Source: Pseudomonas sp. P5_109 (GTDB lineage Bacteria; Pseudomonadota; Gammaproteobacteria; Pseudomonadales; Pseudomonadaceae). Taken from it: a stretch of DNA of 64,000 nucleotides. Numbering within the stretch: position 1 is the stretch's first letter; each line of letters opens with the position of its first letter. Positions 7,220 through 16,448 of the stretch are shown piece after piece. The notes beneath the pieces were generated by a model. It worked only from the letters and a program-made list of their open reading frames with translations. It was not told where the DNA came from and searched no databases. The DNA lies in the NCBI RefSeq assembly GCF_034009455.1, contig NZ_CP125380.1, positions 5,159,501-5,223,500 on the forward strand, read 5' to 3'. A program made the translations under genes and the position numbers.

Positions 7220-8362
7220 TCATATCCAATTTCCATAAAACTGTACCAGCGCTGTGGCAAGATCGGCCTGCAAGGCCTGTTCCAGACACCACGCTTCGGC
7301 GTGTTTTTCCAGCTCTGACCAGTATTTACGGGTGAGTTGCCAGTGGTCGGGCATTTTTTCGCCAGCGTTCCACGCCCGCCAAAGACCGCTGATCGCCTCC
7401 CGCGCAGGCGCAGATAACCCCTTTACATAGAGTTCGAGGAAAGCTTCGAGCTTGTCCAGGTGGATGTCTTCTTCCTGCTGGTAGATGTGCCAGAGAAATG
7501 GCCGGCCCGCCCACTGCGCGCGCACGAAGGAGTCTTCGCCGCGCACGGCATTGAAATCGCAGGACCACAGCAACAAATCGTATTGATCCTGGCGGACGAA
7601 CGGCAGCACTTGCACGGTCAGGGCTCCCCGCACATGCACCGCGCCAGCCGCCAGCCCCTGCACACCGAGCCAACGTTCGACATCGCCCAGAATCCGCCCT
7701 TCCGGCACCAGCAGATGAGTGGCGGTCGAATCGCCGGCCATCGCATCGAGCCAACTGGCCAGTCCAGTGTTTTCATAGGCAAACAATGAGATCAAGTGAG
7801 CGCCGGGTGCCCGATCAATCCCTAGACCCTGCAGGAATTCTCCTTGGGCTTGCGGGTCTTGCTGAAACTGCCGACGACGGTCAAGCAACCCGCGCTCACG
7901 CAACAACCCGCCTGTGCCCTTTTGGAACCCCGGGAAGAAAAAGAACTTCTGCACGTTTTTGTATTTCACCGAGGGCAAACCGTGACAGCCGATCACCCAG
8001 TCCTCGGCGCTCAAGTAATCCAGGTTCATCCACAGCGGTGGCTTCTCCCGCTCGGCCATGGCGTCCATATAGGCGCTCGGCAGTTGGCAGGCAAAAGCGG
8101 CGATCACCACATCGGCGGCTTGCGTCGGCTGCCACTCGGCTGGCCATTGACGCACGTCGACGTCTTGCTGGCATTGCTGCGCAGCGTGGATGTCAATTTG
8201 TGGACAGATACGCTCGAACGCTCGCAGATCATCGACCCAGAGACGCACCGCCAGCCCATGCTCGGCCACCAGTTGCCGGGCCAGTCGCCACGTCACGCCG
8301 ATGTCGCCGAAGTTGTCGACCACGGTGCAAAAAATATCCCAGCGGGGTTTCATTTCAGGCAT
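7220..8362 (-). CDS. earP: EF-P arginine rhamnosyltransferase EarP
   Basis: A 380-residue GT-B-type glycosyltransferase (formerly DUF2331) that transfers rhamnose from dTDP-L-rhamnose to Arg32 of EF-P with inversion. The N-terminal 'WDIFCTVVDNFGDIG' holds the two aspartates needed for catalysis; they would be Asp13 and Asp17 if counted from the second methionine (Met4). The C-terminal nucleotide-sugar site shows 'VRGEDSFVRAQWAGRPFLW'. The first ATG (8362) has a GGAG site six bases upstream. It is next to efp and presumably cotranscribed. The sugar donor can be made in part by rmlB/rmlA/rmlD at 42.5-45.4 kb. Confidence 0.95.
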   Translation of the reverse strand: MPEMKPRWDIFCTVVDNFGDIGVTWRLARQLVAEHGLAVRLWVDDLRAFERICPQIDIHAAQQCQQDVDVRQWPAEWQPTQAADVVIAAFACQLPSAYMDAMAEREKPPLWMNLDYLSAEDWVIGCHGLPSVKYKNVQKFFFFPGFQKGTGGLLRERGLLDRRRQFQQDPQAQGEFLQGLGIDRAPGAHLISLFAYENTGLASWLDAMAGDSTATHLLVPEGRILGDVERWLGVQGLAAGAVHVRGALTVQVLPFVRQDQYDLLLWSCDFNAVRGEDSFVRAQWAGRPFLWHIYQQEEDIHLDKLEAFLELYVKGLSAPAREAISGLWRAWNAGEKMPDHWQLTRKYWSELEKHAEAWCLEQALQADLATALVQFYGNWI

Positions 8363-8486
8363 TACAGGCTCCCGTTGGCAAAGGCGCCGATTGTCCGCAT
8401 AAATTACCCCGTGCAGAAGAGCCGACGGCGATTATTCTTCATGCGACAATCACCACTCGCCAGTGACCTTTCGCCAGGAGGCAAGC

Positions 8487-8897
8487 ATGCCCCACCGTCC
8501 CACGCCGCGCCGATCCTTTCCAATCAGCCTCAACGCCCTGCAACTGACCGGCAGCATCGCCCTCGGCATGTGGCTCGGATTCATTGCCATCGTGCTGACT
8601 TGCTGGCTCGCATCGCGCCTGCTTTTCAACGAACAGATGGCCCCTGTGGCGGCGGCTGTGGAGCAACTGGCCAAACCACCCGTAACGACCCAACCGGTGC
8701 CGGATATTCCGCCACAGAGCCCGTTGTTCGAGCAGTATGAAGAAAACCTGCGCAAGAACGAGCAGCAGCAACGACTCGATCAGGCGCGTGGCAACAGTCG
8801 TAACCTGTCCAACCCGAACTGTCAGTTCTGGTTGCAACAGGACCGCACTGCACCGAGCGAAAAAAGCCGTGCCAACGTCCTGCAATTCTGCGATTGA
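8487..8897 (+). CDS. Hypothetical single-pass membrane protein
   Basis: About 136 residues from the ATG at 8487, chosen because AGGAGG sits eight bases upstream. A basic N-terminus is followed by one clear membrane helix (about residues 17-42, 'ALGMWLGFIAIVLTCWLA'), a proline-rich linker, a charged helix ('EENLRKNEQQQRLDQARG') and a C-terminal Cys-containing segment. The topology suggests an inner-membrane anchor with a periplasmic tail carrying two cysteines. I do not recognise the family. It is two bases from the downstream Gre-like gene and very likely cotranscribed with it. Confidence 0.7.
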   Translation: MPHRPTPRRSFPISLNALQLTGSIALGMWLGFIAIVLTCWLASRLLFNEQMAPVAAAVEQLAKPPVTTQPVPDIPPQSPLFEQYEENLRKNEQQQRLDQARGNSRNLSNPNCQFWLQQDRTAPSEKSRANVLQFCD

Positions 8898-8899
8898 TC

Positions 8900-9382
8900 A
8901 TGAATAAGCACAGCGTCCACCAACTGATTCTCGAAAAGCTCCGGATCGATCTCGACATCGCCGAACGGGCCGCGCAAACCGCATACGAAACGGCGACCCA
9001 CGAAGAAAACATCGCCGAGAACAAGTACGACACCCTGGGGTTGGAGGCCTCGTATCTCGCGGCCGGACAAGCCAGGCGGGTCGAAGAAATTCGCCAGTCA
9101 TTGGCCCTTTGCCAGAACCTGGCCCTGCGCCCGTATGACGATCAGCGGGGCATCGAAGTGGGCGCATTGCTCGGGCTCGAGGACGAAAAGGGCCGCGAAC
9201 AATGGCTGTTTCTCGCCCCCGATGCGGCCGGGTTGAAGGTCGATCTGGTGGGGCAACTGATTACCGTCATTACCCCGCGCTCACCGCTGGGCAAAAGCCT
9301 GCTGGGCAAGTTCGAGGGCGATGAGGTGGAGATTCTGGTGGCGGGCGCTCGGCAACAGTTCGCTGTCACCGAGGTGATTTGA
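8900..9382 (+). CDS. GreA/GreB-like protein (Gre-factor C-terminal domain)
   Basis: About 160 residues. The N-terminal half is a predicted coiled coil ('LRIDLDIAERAAQTAYETAT', with 'ENKYDTLGLEASYLAAGQ'), and the C-terminal half resembles the FKBP-like Gre domain ('VITPRSPLGKSLLGKFEGDE'). Classical Gre factors insert an acidic coiled-coil tip into the RNA polymerase secondary channel; here the tip region 'EENIAENKYDTL' keeps acidic residues but differs from GreB at 24142. The protein may bind polymerase with a different effect. The ATG at 8900 lies two bases after the upstream stop and has no clear ribosome site, suggesting coupled translation. Confidence 0.7.
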   Translation: MNKHSVHQLILEKLRIDLDIAERAAQTAYETATHEENIAENKYDTLGLEASYLAAGQARRVEEIRQSLALCQNLALRPYDDQRGIEVGALLGLEDEKGREQWLFLAPDAAGLKVDLVGQLITVITPRSPLGKSLLGKFEGDEVEILVAGARQQFAVTEVI

Positions 9383-9398
9383 GCGGCAGGAAACGCTA

Positions 9399-10382
<984 letters not shown>

Positions 10383-10486
10383 TCAAAGCAGGTAGACGCC
10401 ACGGGCATCAGCGACGATATATAACTATATTAATGGCACGAAGAATAAATCTAGAACTTTTTTATCAGATTGCCACTATTCGTGTT

Positions 10487-10990
10487 CTAGCGATCCCCTT
10501 GGCGACGACGTTGCACCAGCGGCACCATGTAGACCGGCACCTTGGACAGTTGCAACACACGAGCGGCGGTTCGGCCCAGAGGCGTTTCCGCACCAGCACC
10601 ATGGCTGTGACTACCTACGATCAATAAATCCACGGAGAGTTTCTGCGCCTGGTCCAGAATCACCTGCGACGGATCCCCCTGCAGCACCCGCACCGCCTGA
10701 ATCCGCTCCAGGTCGTGCTCGCCCTCTTCCCCCAACTCTTCACGAAAACTGTCGAGCACCCGCTGCTCGATACTGGCAATCACTGTGCTCAGGCCCTGGC
10801 TGTGAAACTCGTTCAGAGCCTGTTCATCGAGATAACTTTGCAGCACCGATTCGGCAAACAAGCCCATGGGTTCAACCGCATGCACGACATACAAATTGGC
10901 ATTGAAGGTCCGGGCCAGTTCCAGGGCATGCTGCATCACCACGGGCGCGTACAGGCCAAGGTCAGTGGCGTACAGCATCGAACGAATCAT
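10487..10990 (-). CDS. Universal stress protein (UspA family)
   Basis: A 167-residue single-domain Usp. N-terminal 'SMLYATDLGLYAPVVMQHAL' holds the conserved Asp of the fold, and the C-terminal 'GSHSHGAGAETPLGRTAARV' matches the ATP-binding pattern G-2x-G-9x-G-[ST] closely, so it is probably the ATP-binding type. It has an internal insertion ('EELGEEGEHDLERIQAV') and a basic C-terminus ('RRRQGDR'). It is a monocistronic gene upstream of cysB in the same orientation. Confidence 0.9.
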   Translation of the reverse strand: MIRSMLYATDLGLYAPVVMQHALELARTFNANLYVVHAVEPMGLFAESVLQSYLDEQALNEFHSQGLSTVIASIEQRVLDSFREELGEEGEHDLERIQAVRVLQGDPSQVILDQAQKLSVDLLIVGSHSHGAGAETPLGRTAARVLQLSKVPVYMVPLVQRRRQGDR

Positions 10991-11085
10991 ATGACCTCCT
11001 CGACTGCCAACATGGCGGAGATTTGATTCAGCTTAGCAGTGCCTTGGCGACTGCGACGTCCTGCGCAACACATTGAACGGCGGGC

Positions 11086-11991
11086 TTAAACCTTTTGCTC
11101 GTTGCTTATGCCATGGGGTACATGACCGGTGGCTACGACTTCTCGGGCCAATTCGCAGTGGCCGGCCTGATCGTCGAAAAACACATCGGCCGCGAAGGCT
11201 TCGAGAAAGGCCGACTTGGTCAGGCCGCCGAGGAACAGCGACTCGTCGAGACGGATGTCCCATTCGCGCAATGTGCGAATGACCCGCTCATGGGCGGGCG
11301 CCGATCGCGCCGTGACCAGCGCGGTACGGATCGGACAGGCGTCCTCCGGGAACTCACGCTGCAACAGGTTGAGGGCCGCGAGAAAGCCCTTGAACGGCCC
11401 ACCGCGCAACGGCTCGCGGGCAGCCTCACGCTCACTGGCCTGGAACGCTTCCAGGCCGCCGGCCTGATAAATGCGCTCCGACTCATCGGAAAACAGCACC
11501 GCGTCTCCGTCGAAGGCAATGCGCAATTCGTCGCTGGCGGCACGGCTGGCACCGCCCGACAGAATGGTCGCCGCGGCAAACCCGGCGTCCAGTGCATTGC
11601 GTACGTCTTCGGCGTGGGTCGAGAGAAACAGGTCACAGCCAAAGGCCTTGAGGTAGGGATACGGACTGCGCCCGCCGACAAACGCCGCACGGGAAATCGC
11701 CAGCCCGTAGTGGTCAATCGAGTTGAACACCCGCAACCCGGTGTCGGCGCTGTTGCGCGACACCAGAATCACCTCGACCCGGGCGCGGCCGAGGCTATTG
11801 TTGAGGTTCAGGAGTTTCTGCACCAACGGGAAGGCATCGCCGGGCTCGAGAATTTCGTCTTCGTGTTCGATCTGATACTGCCGGTAGGCTTCGACGCCAC
11901 TCGACAGATAGACCTTGTGGCTTTCGCTCAGGTCGAACAGCGCCCGCGAAGAAATCGCCAGCACCAGCTTGTCGTCGATTGCCTTTGGCAT
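11086..11991 (-). CDS. Cytosolic 5'-nucleotidase (cN-I-like)
   Basis: About 301 residues from the ATG at 11991; a GAGGGGG ribosome site favours this ATG over 11997 and 12036. The sequence matches the bacterial 5'-nucleotidase family related to eukaryotic cN-I: 'LVLAISSRALFDLSESHKVY', 'VEVILVSRNSADTGLRVFNS', and 'FLSTHAEDVRNALDAGFAAA', which resemble HAD-type motifs including a late 'DVFFDDQAGHC'. It would dephosphorylate nucleoside monophosphates in the cytoplasm. It follows panE by 25 bases in the same direction, so both are probably in an operon with the thioredoxin-like gene. Confidence 0.85.
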   Translation of the reverse strand: MPKAIDDKLVLAISSRALFDLSESHKVYLSSGVEAYRQYQIEHEDEILEPGDAFPLVQKLLNLNNSLGRARVEVILVSRNSADTGLRVFNSIDHYGLAISRAAFVGGRSPYPYLKAFGCDLFLSTHAEDVRNALDAGFAAATILSGGASRAASDELRIAFDGDAVLFSDESERIYQAGGLEAFQASEREAAREPLRGGPFKGFLAALNLLQREFPEDACPIRTALVTARSAPAHERVIRTLREWDIRLDESLFLGGLTKSAFLEAFAADVFFDDQAGHCELAREVVATGHVPHGISNEQKV

Positions 11992-12016
11992 GCCCATCCC
12001 CCTCAGGTCGGTGAAC

Positions 12017-12970
12017 TCAGGTATTGCGTCGATCAATGAAACTCAAGCTGCGATACAAGGCCTCGATGCGCGGCATTTCACATCCCGCGGCCTTGGCTGC
12101 CGCCAGTGGCCGGGCGTAGATGGCGGCCAGTTCCAGCGGCTGCTTGTGCAAGAAGTCGTGATACATGCTTGGCCAGTAGTCGGGCATTTTTTCGGTCACC
12201 ATGAACAAGTGCTCGGCATACCCCGTCGGTACGTCGTGCCCGCAGGCAATTGCGCCTTGCACCACTTCAGCCATCAGCGCCTTGATCAGCTCGCGACTGT
12301 CGGCATCGGCCATCAACGGCGTGGTGCTCGCCCCCAGCAAAACCGAGAGACCGTTGTAAGGAATATTCCAGACCAGTTTTTGCCAGCGCGCCTGATGCAA
12401 ATTCGCCATCGCCTGGGAATCGAGGCCGGCGCTGCGAAACAGACCGACACCCTCCTCGACGATCGCAGTGCGTGTCGGCCCTTCGGCGGGACCGCTGTGA
12501 TATCCAACGTGCACCGCGCCCAGCGCCTGATGGGTGATGACGCCCGGCGCCTCGCGATGGACGCAGATGTAGCAGAGCCCACCGAGCACATGCAGTGAAT
12601 CGGGGAGCAACTCACGCAGGCTGTCTTCGACGTCCAGGCCATTTTGCAACAGCAGCACTTTGGCGTTCGGTGCCGCCGCTTGCAGGATCGCGGGCGCAAG
12701 GCCTGCGTTGCTGGTGGTTTTCGCGCCCACCAGCAGCCAGTCGCAGGGCGGCATGTCTTCAGCGTTCGAGTAAGCCTGCACCGGGTTCAGCTTCAGCGCT
12801 CCATGGGGCGCGCTATCGACTTGCAACCCGTGCTCGGCCACCGCGGAAAACTCGCTGCGCAGTAGAAAATGCACATCAAAACCGGCACGCGCCAACATCA
12901 CCCCGTAGAAACCGCCGATTGCGCCGGTCCCGATAATGCCGATCGTCGGCCTGGCAACTGTCCCCATCAT
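12017..12970 (-). CDS. panE: 2-dehydropantoate 2-reductase (ketopantoate reductase)
   Basis: About 317 residues from the ATG at 12970. The frame extends upstream to 13204, but that part is antisense-like sequence inside the thioredoxin gene. The chosen ATG has GGAG upstream and overlaps the stop of the thioredoxin-like gene as ATGA, indicating coupled translation. The N-terminal Rossmann motif is 'GIIGTGAIGGFYG'. The catalytic lysine region is 'WQKLVWNIPYNGLS' and the C-terminal helical domain follows. The enzyme reduces ketopantoate with NADPH in pantothenate synthesis. Pseudomonads often carry paralogues of this family, so the symbol is provisional. Confidence 0.82.
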   Translation of the reverse strand: MMGTVARPTIGIIGTGAIGGFYGVMLARAGFDVHFLLRSEFSAVAEHGLQVDSAPHGALKLNPVQAYSNAEDMPPCDWLLVGAKTTSNAGLAPAILQAAAPNAKVLLLQNGLDVEDSLRELLPDSLHVLGGLCYICVHREAPGVITHQALGAVHVGYHSGPAEGPTRTAIVEEGVGLFRSAGLDSQAMANLHQARWQKLVWNIPYNGLSVLLGASTTPLMADADSRELIKALMAEVVQGAIACGHDVPTGYAEHLFMVTEKMPDYWPSMYHDFLHKQPLELAAIYARPLAAAKAAGCEMPRIEALYRSLSFIDRRNT

Positions 12971-13353
12971 GGCAACTCCTCTGCTGTTCGACCCAGCGCC
13001 TGGCGCACCGCCCGATTGAGTTCGGTGTCGGTCAGGCGCGATTTCAGTGCTCCGAAGAATTCGCCGTCGCGAACGATAAACAGCGCCGGCAAGTGAAAGA
13101 CCTGATAACGCTCGACCACCCCGCCGTTGTTGCCGGCATCGATCCAGCACAGGCGATCGACTGCCAGGTCGAGTGTCGGCAATTGCTCCCGGGCAAAACG
13201 GCAACTGGCGCAGCCGACACTGGTAAAAATAACCAGCGATACGCCGCTCATCGCCAGCAGCCGTTGGTCGGCGTCAAAATCGGTCAGTTCCAATTCGACC
13301 ACTATACTGGGGGAAACAATGTCAGATGGCCGACACATGGAGTCTGTGTTCAT
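12967..13353 (-). CDS. Thioredoxin-like protein
   Basis: Up to 128 residues. The thioredoxin fold is visible with the redox motif 'GCASC' (CxxC) in 'FTSVGCASCRFAREQLP', followed by 'FHLPALFIVRDGEFFGAL', the cis-proline strand. No signal peptide, so probably cytoplasmic. The start is uncertain: ATGs at 13353 and 13338 both lie inside the 5' end of the divergent PilZ gene. It is the first gene of a probable operon with panE (four-base overlap) and the 5'-nucleotidase. Confidence 0.78.
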   Translation of the reverse strand: MNTDSMCRPSDIVSPSIVVELELTDFDADQRLLAMSGVSLVIFTSVGCASCRFAREQLPTLDLAVDRLCWIDAGNNGGVVERYQVFHLPALFIVRDGEFFGALKSRLTDTELNRAVRQALGRTAEELP

Positions 13354-13795
13354 GGGACGTTTTATTCCTCACCCTGACGATGTTCCCGTCGAATTAACGT
13401 TGCTGAAACCTGATTGTATTTCGCGACGACAGCTGCACACTATCAGCCTCGGGGGCATGGCTTGCAATTATCACCGCGCGTGGCGTCACGGCACGGCGCT
13501 CGAGGTACGCATGCCGACCGTGAACCCGGACATGCGCTACCTGGGCTATGTCGCCTGGTGCCTGCGGCGCAAACGCGGATATCTGGTGGGCATCGCCTTC
13601 GTCGACGAACAAACGCTGTTCAGCGCCCGGATGGGTGAGCAGGTGTGCCAGATCGAACGCTACTGCCGCCTGCATGACGCCCACGAAGATTTGCAGGGTA
13701 TTCAGGCCCTGGCCCTCGAATGGGTCCAGGAACATGCCGACGAGTTCTCTCACGAATCAGTGCGCAAGGCTTTTGCGCAGCCTGTGCCGGAATAG
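13319..13795 (+). CDS. PilZ-domain protein
   Basis: About 158 residues from the ATG at 13319, chosen because GGGGG lies six bases upstream; ATGs at 13337 and 13352 ('MGRFIPHPDDVPVEL') are alternatives. The body resembles a PilZ domain: 'HTISLGGMACNYHRAWRHG' with 'GTALEVRMPTVNPDMRY' in the expected order, followed by 'GIAFVDEQTLFSARMGEQVC'. The N-terminal RxxxR c-di-GMP loop is not obvious, so binding is uncertain. It may be a signalling adaptor. Its 5' end overlaps the divergent thioredoxin-like gene. Confidence 0.6.
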   Translation: MSDGRHMESVFMGRFIPHPDDVPVELTLLKPDCISRRQLHTISLGGMACNYHRAWRHGTALEVRMPTVNPDMRYLGYVAWCLRRKRGYLVGIAFVDEQTLFSARMGEQVCQIERYCRLHDAHEDLQGIQALALEWVQEHADEFSHESVRKAFAQPVPE

Positions 13796-13982
13796 GAGCG
13801 TTCTTGATCAGTTTGCCCCCCGCGGCAGGGAAACTGACTGCGAAAGCCCACCAAACCGGCGTCTGCCCATTGTCGAGCCACGGTGTAACGCGCTAAGGTT
13901 CGGCTCCCCGACGCGCTTAATTTGCTGTGCTCCGCCGCGCGGGTTCGCTGGCGGCCGGCACCCGTGACCTGACGAGTAAACG

Positions 13983-15059
13983 ATGGCTGATTTACCGATC
14001 AACGACCTAAACGTCGCCTCCAACGAGACGCTGATCACTCCTGATCAGCTCAAGCGCGATATTCCCCTGAGCGACGCCGCACTGCGCACCGTCACCAAGG
14101 GCCGCGAAGTCATTCGCAACATCCTGGATGGCACCGACCACCGCCTGTTCGTCGTCATCGGGCCTTGCTCGATCCACGACATCAAGGCCGCCCACGAATA
14201 TGCCGATCGCCTGAAGGCACTCGCTGCCGAAGTGTCCGATACCCTGTATCTGGTCATGCGCGTGTATTTCGAGAAACCACGCACCACCGTCGGCTGGAAA
14301 GGCTTGATCAACGACCCGTATCTGGACGACTCGTTCAAGATCCAGGACGGCTTGCACATCGGCCGCCAGTTGCTGCTGGACCTGGCCGAAAAAGGCCTGC
14401 CGACCGCCACCGAAGCCCTCGACCCGATCTCCCCGCAATATTTGCAGGACCTGATCAGCTGGTCGGCCATCGGCGCGCGCACCACTGAATCCCAGACTCA
14501 CCGCGAAATGGCGTCCGGCCTGTCCTCGGCCGTCGGCTTCAAGAACGGCACCGATGGCGGCCTGACCGTGGCGATCAACGCCCTGCAGTCGGTTTCCAGC
14601 CCTCACCGTTTCCTGGGCATCAACCAGGAAGGTGGCGTGTCGATCGTGACCACCAAGGGCAATGCCTACGGTCACGTAGTACTGCGCGGCGGCAACGGCA
14701 AGCCGAACTACGATTCGGTCAGCGTTGCGCTCTGCGAGCAGGCGCTGGACAAGGCGAAGATCAAGCCGAACATCATGGTCGATTGCAGCCACGCCAACTC
14801 CAACAAGGACCCGGCCCTGCAACCGCTGGTGATGGAAAACGTCGCCAACCAGATCCTTGAAGGCAACCAGTCGATCATCGGCCTGATGGTTGAAAGCCAC
14901 CTGAACTGGGGTGCCCAGGCGATCCCGAAAGACCTCGCCGACCTGCAATACGGCGTGTCGATCACCGACGCCTGCATCGACTGGACCGCGACCGAAAACA
15001 CCTTGCGCAGCATGCATGCCAAGCTCAAGGATGTGCTGCCGAAACGCGATCGCAGCTGA
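13983..15059 (+). CDS. DAHP synthase (3-deoxy-7-phosphoheptulonate synthase), class I
   Basis: A 358-residue class I-alpha DAHP synthase catalysing the first step of the shikimate pathway from phosphoenolpyruvate and erythrose 4-phosphate. Visible motifs: 'VVIGPCSIHDIKAAHEYA' (metal-binding Cys and PEP site), 'MRVYFEKPRTTVGWKGLIND', 'WSAIGARTTESQTHREMAS', and 'IMVDCSHANSNKDPALQP' near the C-terminus. Length equals the AroF/AroG/AroH class. The N-terminal extension that senses an aromatic amino acid is present, but the effector cannot be assigned by eye. The start follows a 'gacgagtaaacg' context, and a strong terminator follows. Confidence 0.95.
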   Translation: MADLPINDLNVASNETLITPDQLKRDIPLSDAALRTVTKGREVIRNILDGTDHRLFVVIGPCSIHDIKAAHEYADRLKALAAEVSDTLYLVMRVYFEKPRTTVGWKGLINDPYLDDSFKIQDGLHIGRQLLLDLAEKGLPTATEALDPISPQYLQDLISWSAIGARTTESQTHREMASGLSSAVGFKNGTDGGLTVAINALQSVSSPHRFLGINQEGGVSIVTTKGNAYGHVVLRGGNGKPNYDSVSVALCEQALDKAKIKPNIMVDCSHANSNKDPALQPLVMENVANQILEGNQSIIGLMVESHLNWGAQAIPKDLADLQYGVSITDACIDWTATENTLRSMHAKLKDVLPKRDRS

Positions 15060-15088
15060 TCGCCTGATTGGCTGTACAAAAACGCGCA

Positions 15089-15124
15089 TAAAAAAACGCC
15101 GGGCTGAACCCGGCGTTTTTTTTT
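15089..15124 (+). terminator. Rho-independent terminator after DAHP synthase
   Basis: Stem 'aacgccggg' / 'cccggcgtt' with loop 'ctgaa', followed by nine T and preceded by an A-run, so it can act in both directions between two converging genes. Confidence 0.93.
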
Positions 15125-15145
15125 ATGCGTTCGTTTTAACGAAGG

Positions 15146-15433
15146 TCACTGACTCAGCTTGGCCGCATGCCGCTGGTGACGCTCCATGTAGCGCTCGACG
15201 TAGGAGCACGATGGAATGACCGTGTAGCCCATTTCGTCAGCGTACTCCAGCGCCTTCTCGGTCAAGGCTGCCGCAATACCGCGACCACGCAATGCGTTGG
15301 GCACGAAGGTGCGATAGATATCCAGGGTCTGCTTCCCCAGATCCATATAGGTCAGATAGGCACGATGACCGTCCACATTGGTCTCGAACTGATGACCAGC
15401 CTGGTCATGGTGGATGGACAACGCCTCGCTCAT
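15146..15433 (-). CDS. GNAT-family N-acetyltransferase
   Basis: About 95 residues from the ATG at 15433 ('MSEALSIHHDQ'), which has GAGGAG five bases upstream; the longer frame to 15499 has no such support. This is a compact YjdJ/COG2388-type GNAT: 'FETNVDGHRAYLTYMDLG' and the acetyl-CoA loop 'RGRGIAAALTEKALEYADE', then 'VIPSCSYVERYMERHQ', the ending typical of the small family. The acyl acceptor is unknown. It converges with the DAHP synthase gene. Confidence 0.85.
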   Translation of the reverse strand: MSEALSIHHDQAGHQFETNVDGHRAYLTYMDLGKQTLDIYRTFVPNALRGRGIAAALTEKALEYADEMGYTVIPSCSYVERYMERHQRHAAKLSQ

Positions 15434-16073
15434 CACTACTCCTCGCGGGTCTGGAATTCCGACCCCTACCTTACCGATGTTTTTCCGGCGAAGGAACATC
15501 TACGCCACCCCGTGCCTGAATGGACACCGAGAAGAGCTGCACCGATCTCGCGCTACCGAGCACGTACAAATAGTAGGCACCATTGACAGAAATGCTCAAG
15601 GTGCGCTCGTCATCATGCAGGTTGGCGGGTGCTGCTCCGGATCACGCAGGAATGGCTCGACCGAAGATCACTCCGGGTCGATAGCCTGAACATTGCCGGA
15701 TGTTGAGACTTAAGACGAGCGCCCGTTGTTAAAGTCACCTGAACATCGAGAAAGATATTGAGAGCTGCCACGCAAAAGCCGAACAAAAGTATAGACGAAT
15801 CCATATAGGCGGACTTTAGCCAGACCGGGAAAAAGAGCGCTGCGCCGAAGGAACTTTTTCTTGCCAGCTCGCTCAGCCACGGGCCTTGCAGCTGGATATT
15901 TTTTAATCAGTTCAGTTAAAAGTTGCTCGAAAAAGAATCAACGCCTACAATTTTTTTTGCTTCTTGCTTCACGTCAGTTTTACTTACTACAAGTAATGGG
16001 TAGTATGTACGCCGGCTATTTCCTCAATCGGAGGAGATAGCTACTTAATAGAAAGTCCTTGAAGGGGAACACG
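15434..16073. other. Non-coding region upstream of oprI
   Basis: 640 bases without a convincing gene; short frames here lack ribosome sites and family features. The last ~120 bases are AT-rich and contain the probable oprI promoter. A poly-T tract lies at 15952-15958. Nothing else recognised. Confidence 0.6.
15979..16006 (+). promoter_or_regulatory. Probable sigma-70 promoter of oprI
   Basis: A -35-like TTTACT (15979-15984) and a -10-like TAGTAT (16001-16006) are 16 bases apart in an AT-rich stretch about 70 bases upstream of the oprI start. Confidence 0.45.
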
Positions 16074-16325
16074 ATGAACAACGTTCTGAAATTCTCTGCT
16101 CTGGCTCTGGCCGCAGTTCTGGCTACCGGTTGCAGCAGCGCATCGAAAGAAACCGAAGCACGTCTGACCGCTACTGAAGACGCAGCTGCTCGCTCCCAGG
16201 CTCGTGCAGACGAAGCTTACCGTAAAGCTGATGAAGCTCTGGCTGCTGCTCAAAAAGCACAACAGACTGCTGACGAAGCTAACGAGCGTGCTCTGCGCAT
16301 GCTGGACAAAGCTAGCCGCAAGTAA
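16074..16325 (+). CDS. oprI: Major outer-membrane lipoprotein I
   Basis: 83 residues from the ATG at 16074, which has AAGGGG upstream. A lipoprotein signal peptide ends in the lipobox 'LATGC' with Cys20 as the lipid-anchored residue. The rest is one alanine-rich heptad helix ('[20 protein letters not shown]') ending in 'LDKASRK', where the terminal lysine is the expected peptidoglycan attachment point. It is the Pseudomonas counterpart of Braun lipoprotein, which tethers the outer membrane. It has its own promoter and terminator and strongly biased codon use, in line with high expression. Confidence 0.97.
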   Translation: MNNVLKFSALALAAVLATGCSSASKETEARLTATEDAAARSQARADEAYRKADEALAAAQKAQQTADEANERALRMLDKASRK

Positions 16326-16346
16326 TAGTCCTTCGGGATTGTTATC

Positions 16347-16380
16347 AAGCCGACCCATTTTTTGGGTCGGCTTTTTTATT
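16347..16380 (+). terminator. Rho-independent terminator of oprI
   Basis: Stem 'aagccgaccca' / 'tgggtcggctt' with a T4 loop, followed by a T-run, 22 bases after the oprI stop. Confidence 0.95.
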
Positions 16381-16402
16381 GCCCGGCGTTTCTCCAGGCA
16401 AT

Positions 16403-16435
16403 AAAAAACCCGTCGACGCGGTCTGCGTCGACGGG
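16403..16435 (-). terminator. Rho-independent terminator of the L,D-transpeptidase gene
   Basis: Stem 'cccgtcgacgc' / 'gcgtcgacggg' with loop 'ggtct'; six A on the plus-strand left side become a U-run for the minus-strand transcript. Confidence 0.9.
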
Positions 16436-16448
16436 CTCTTTGCAAGCG

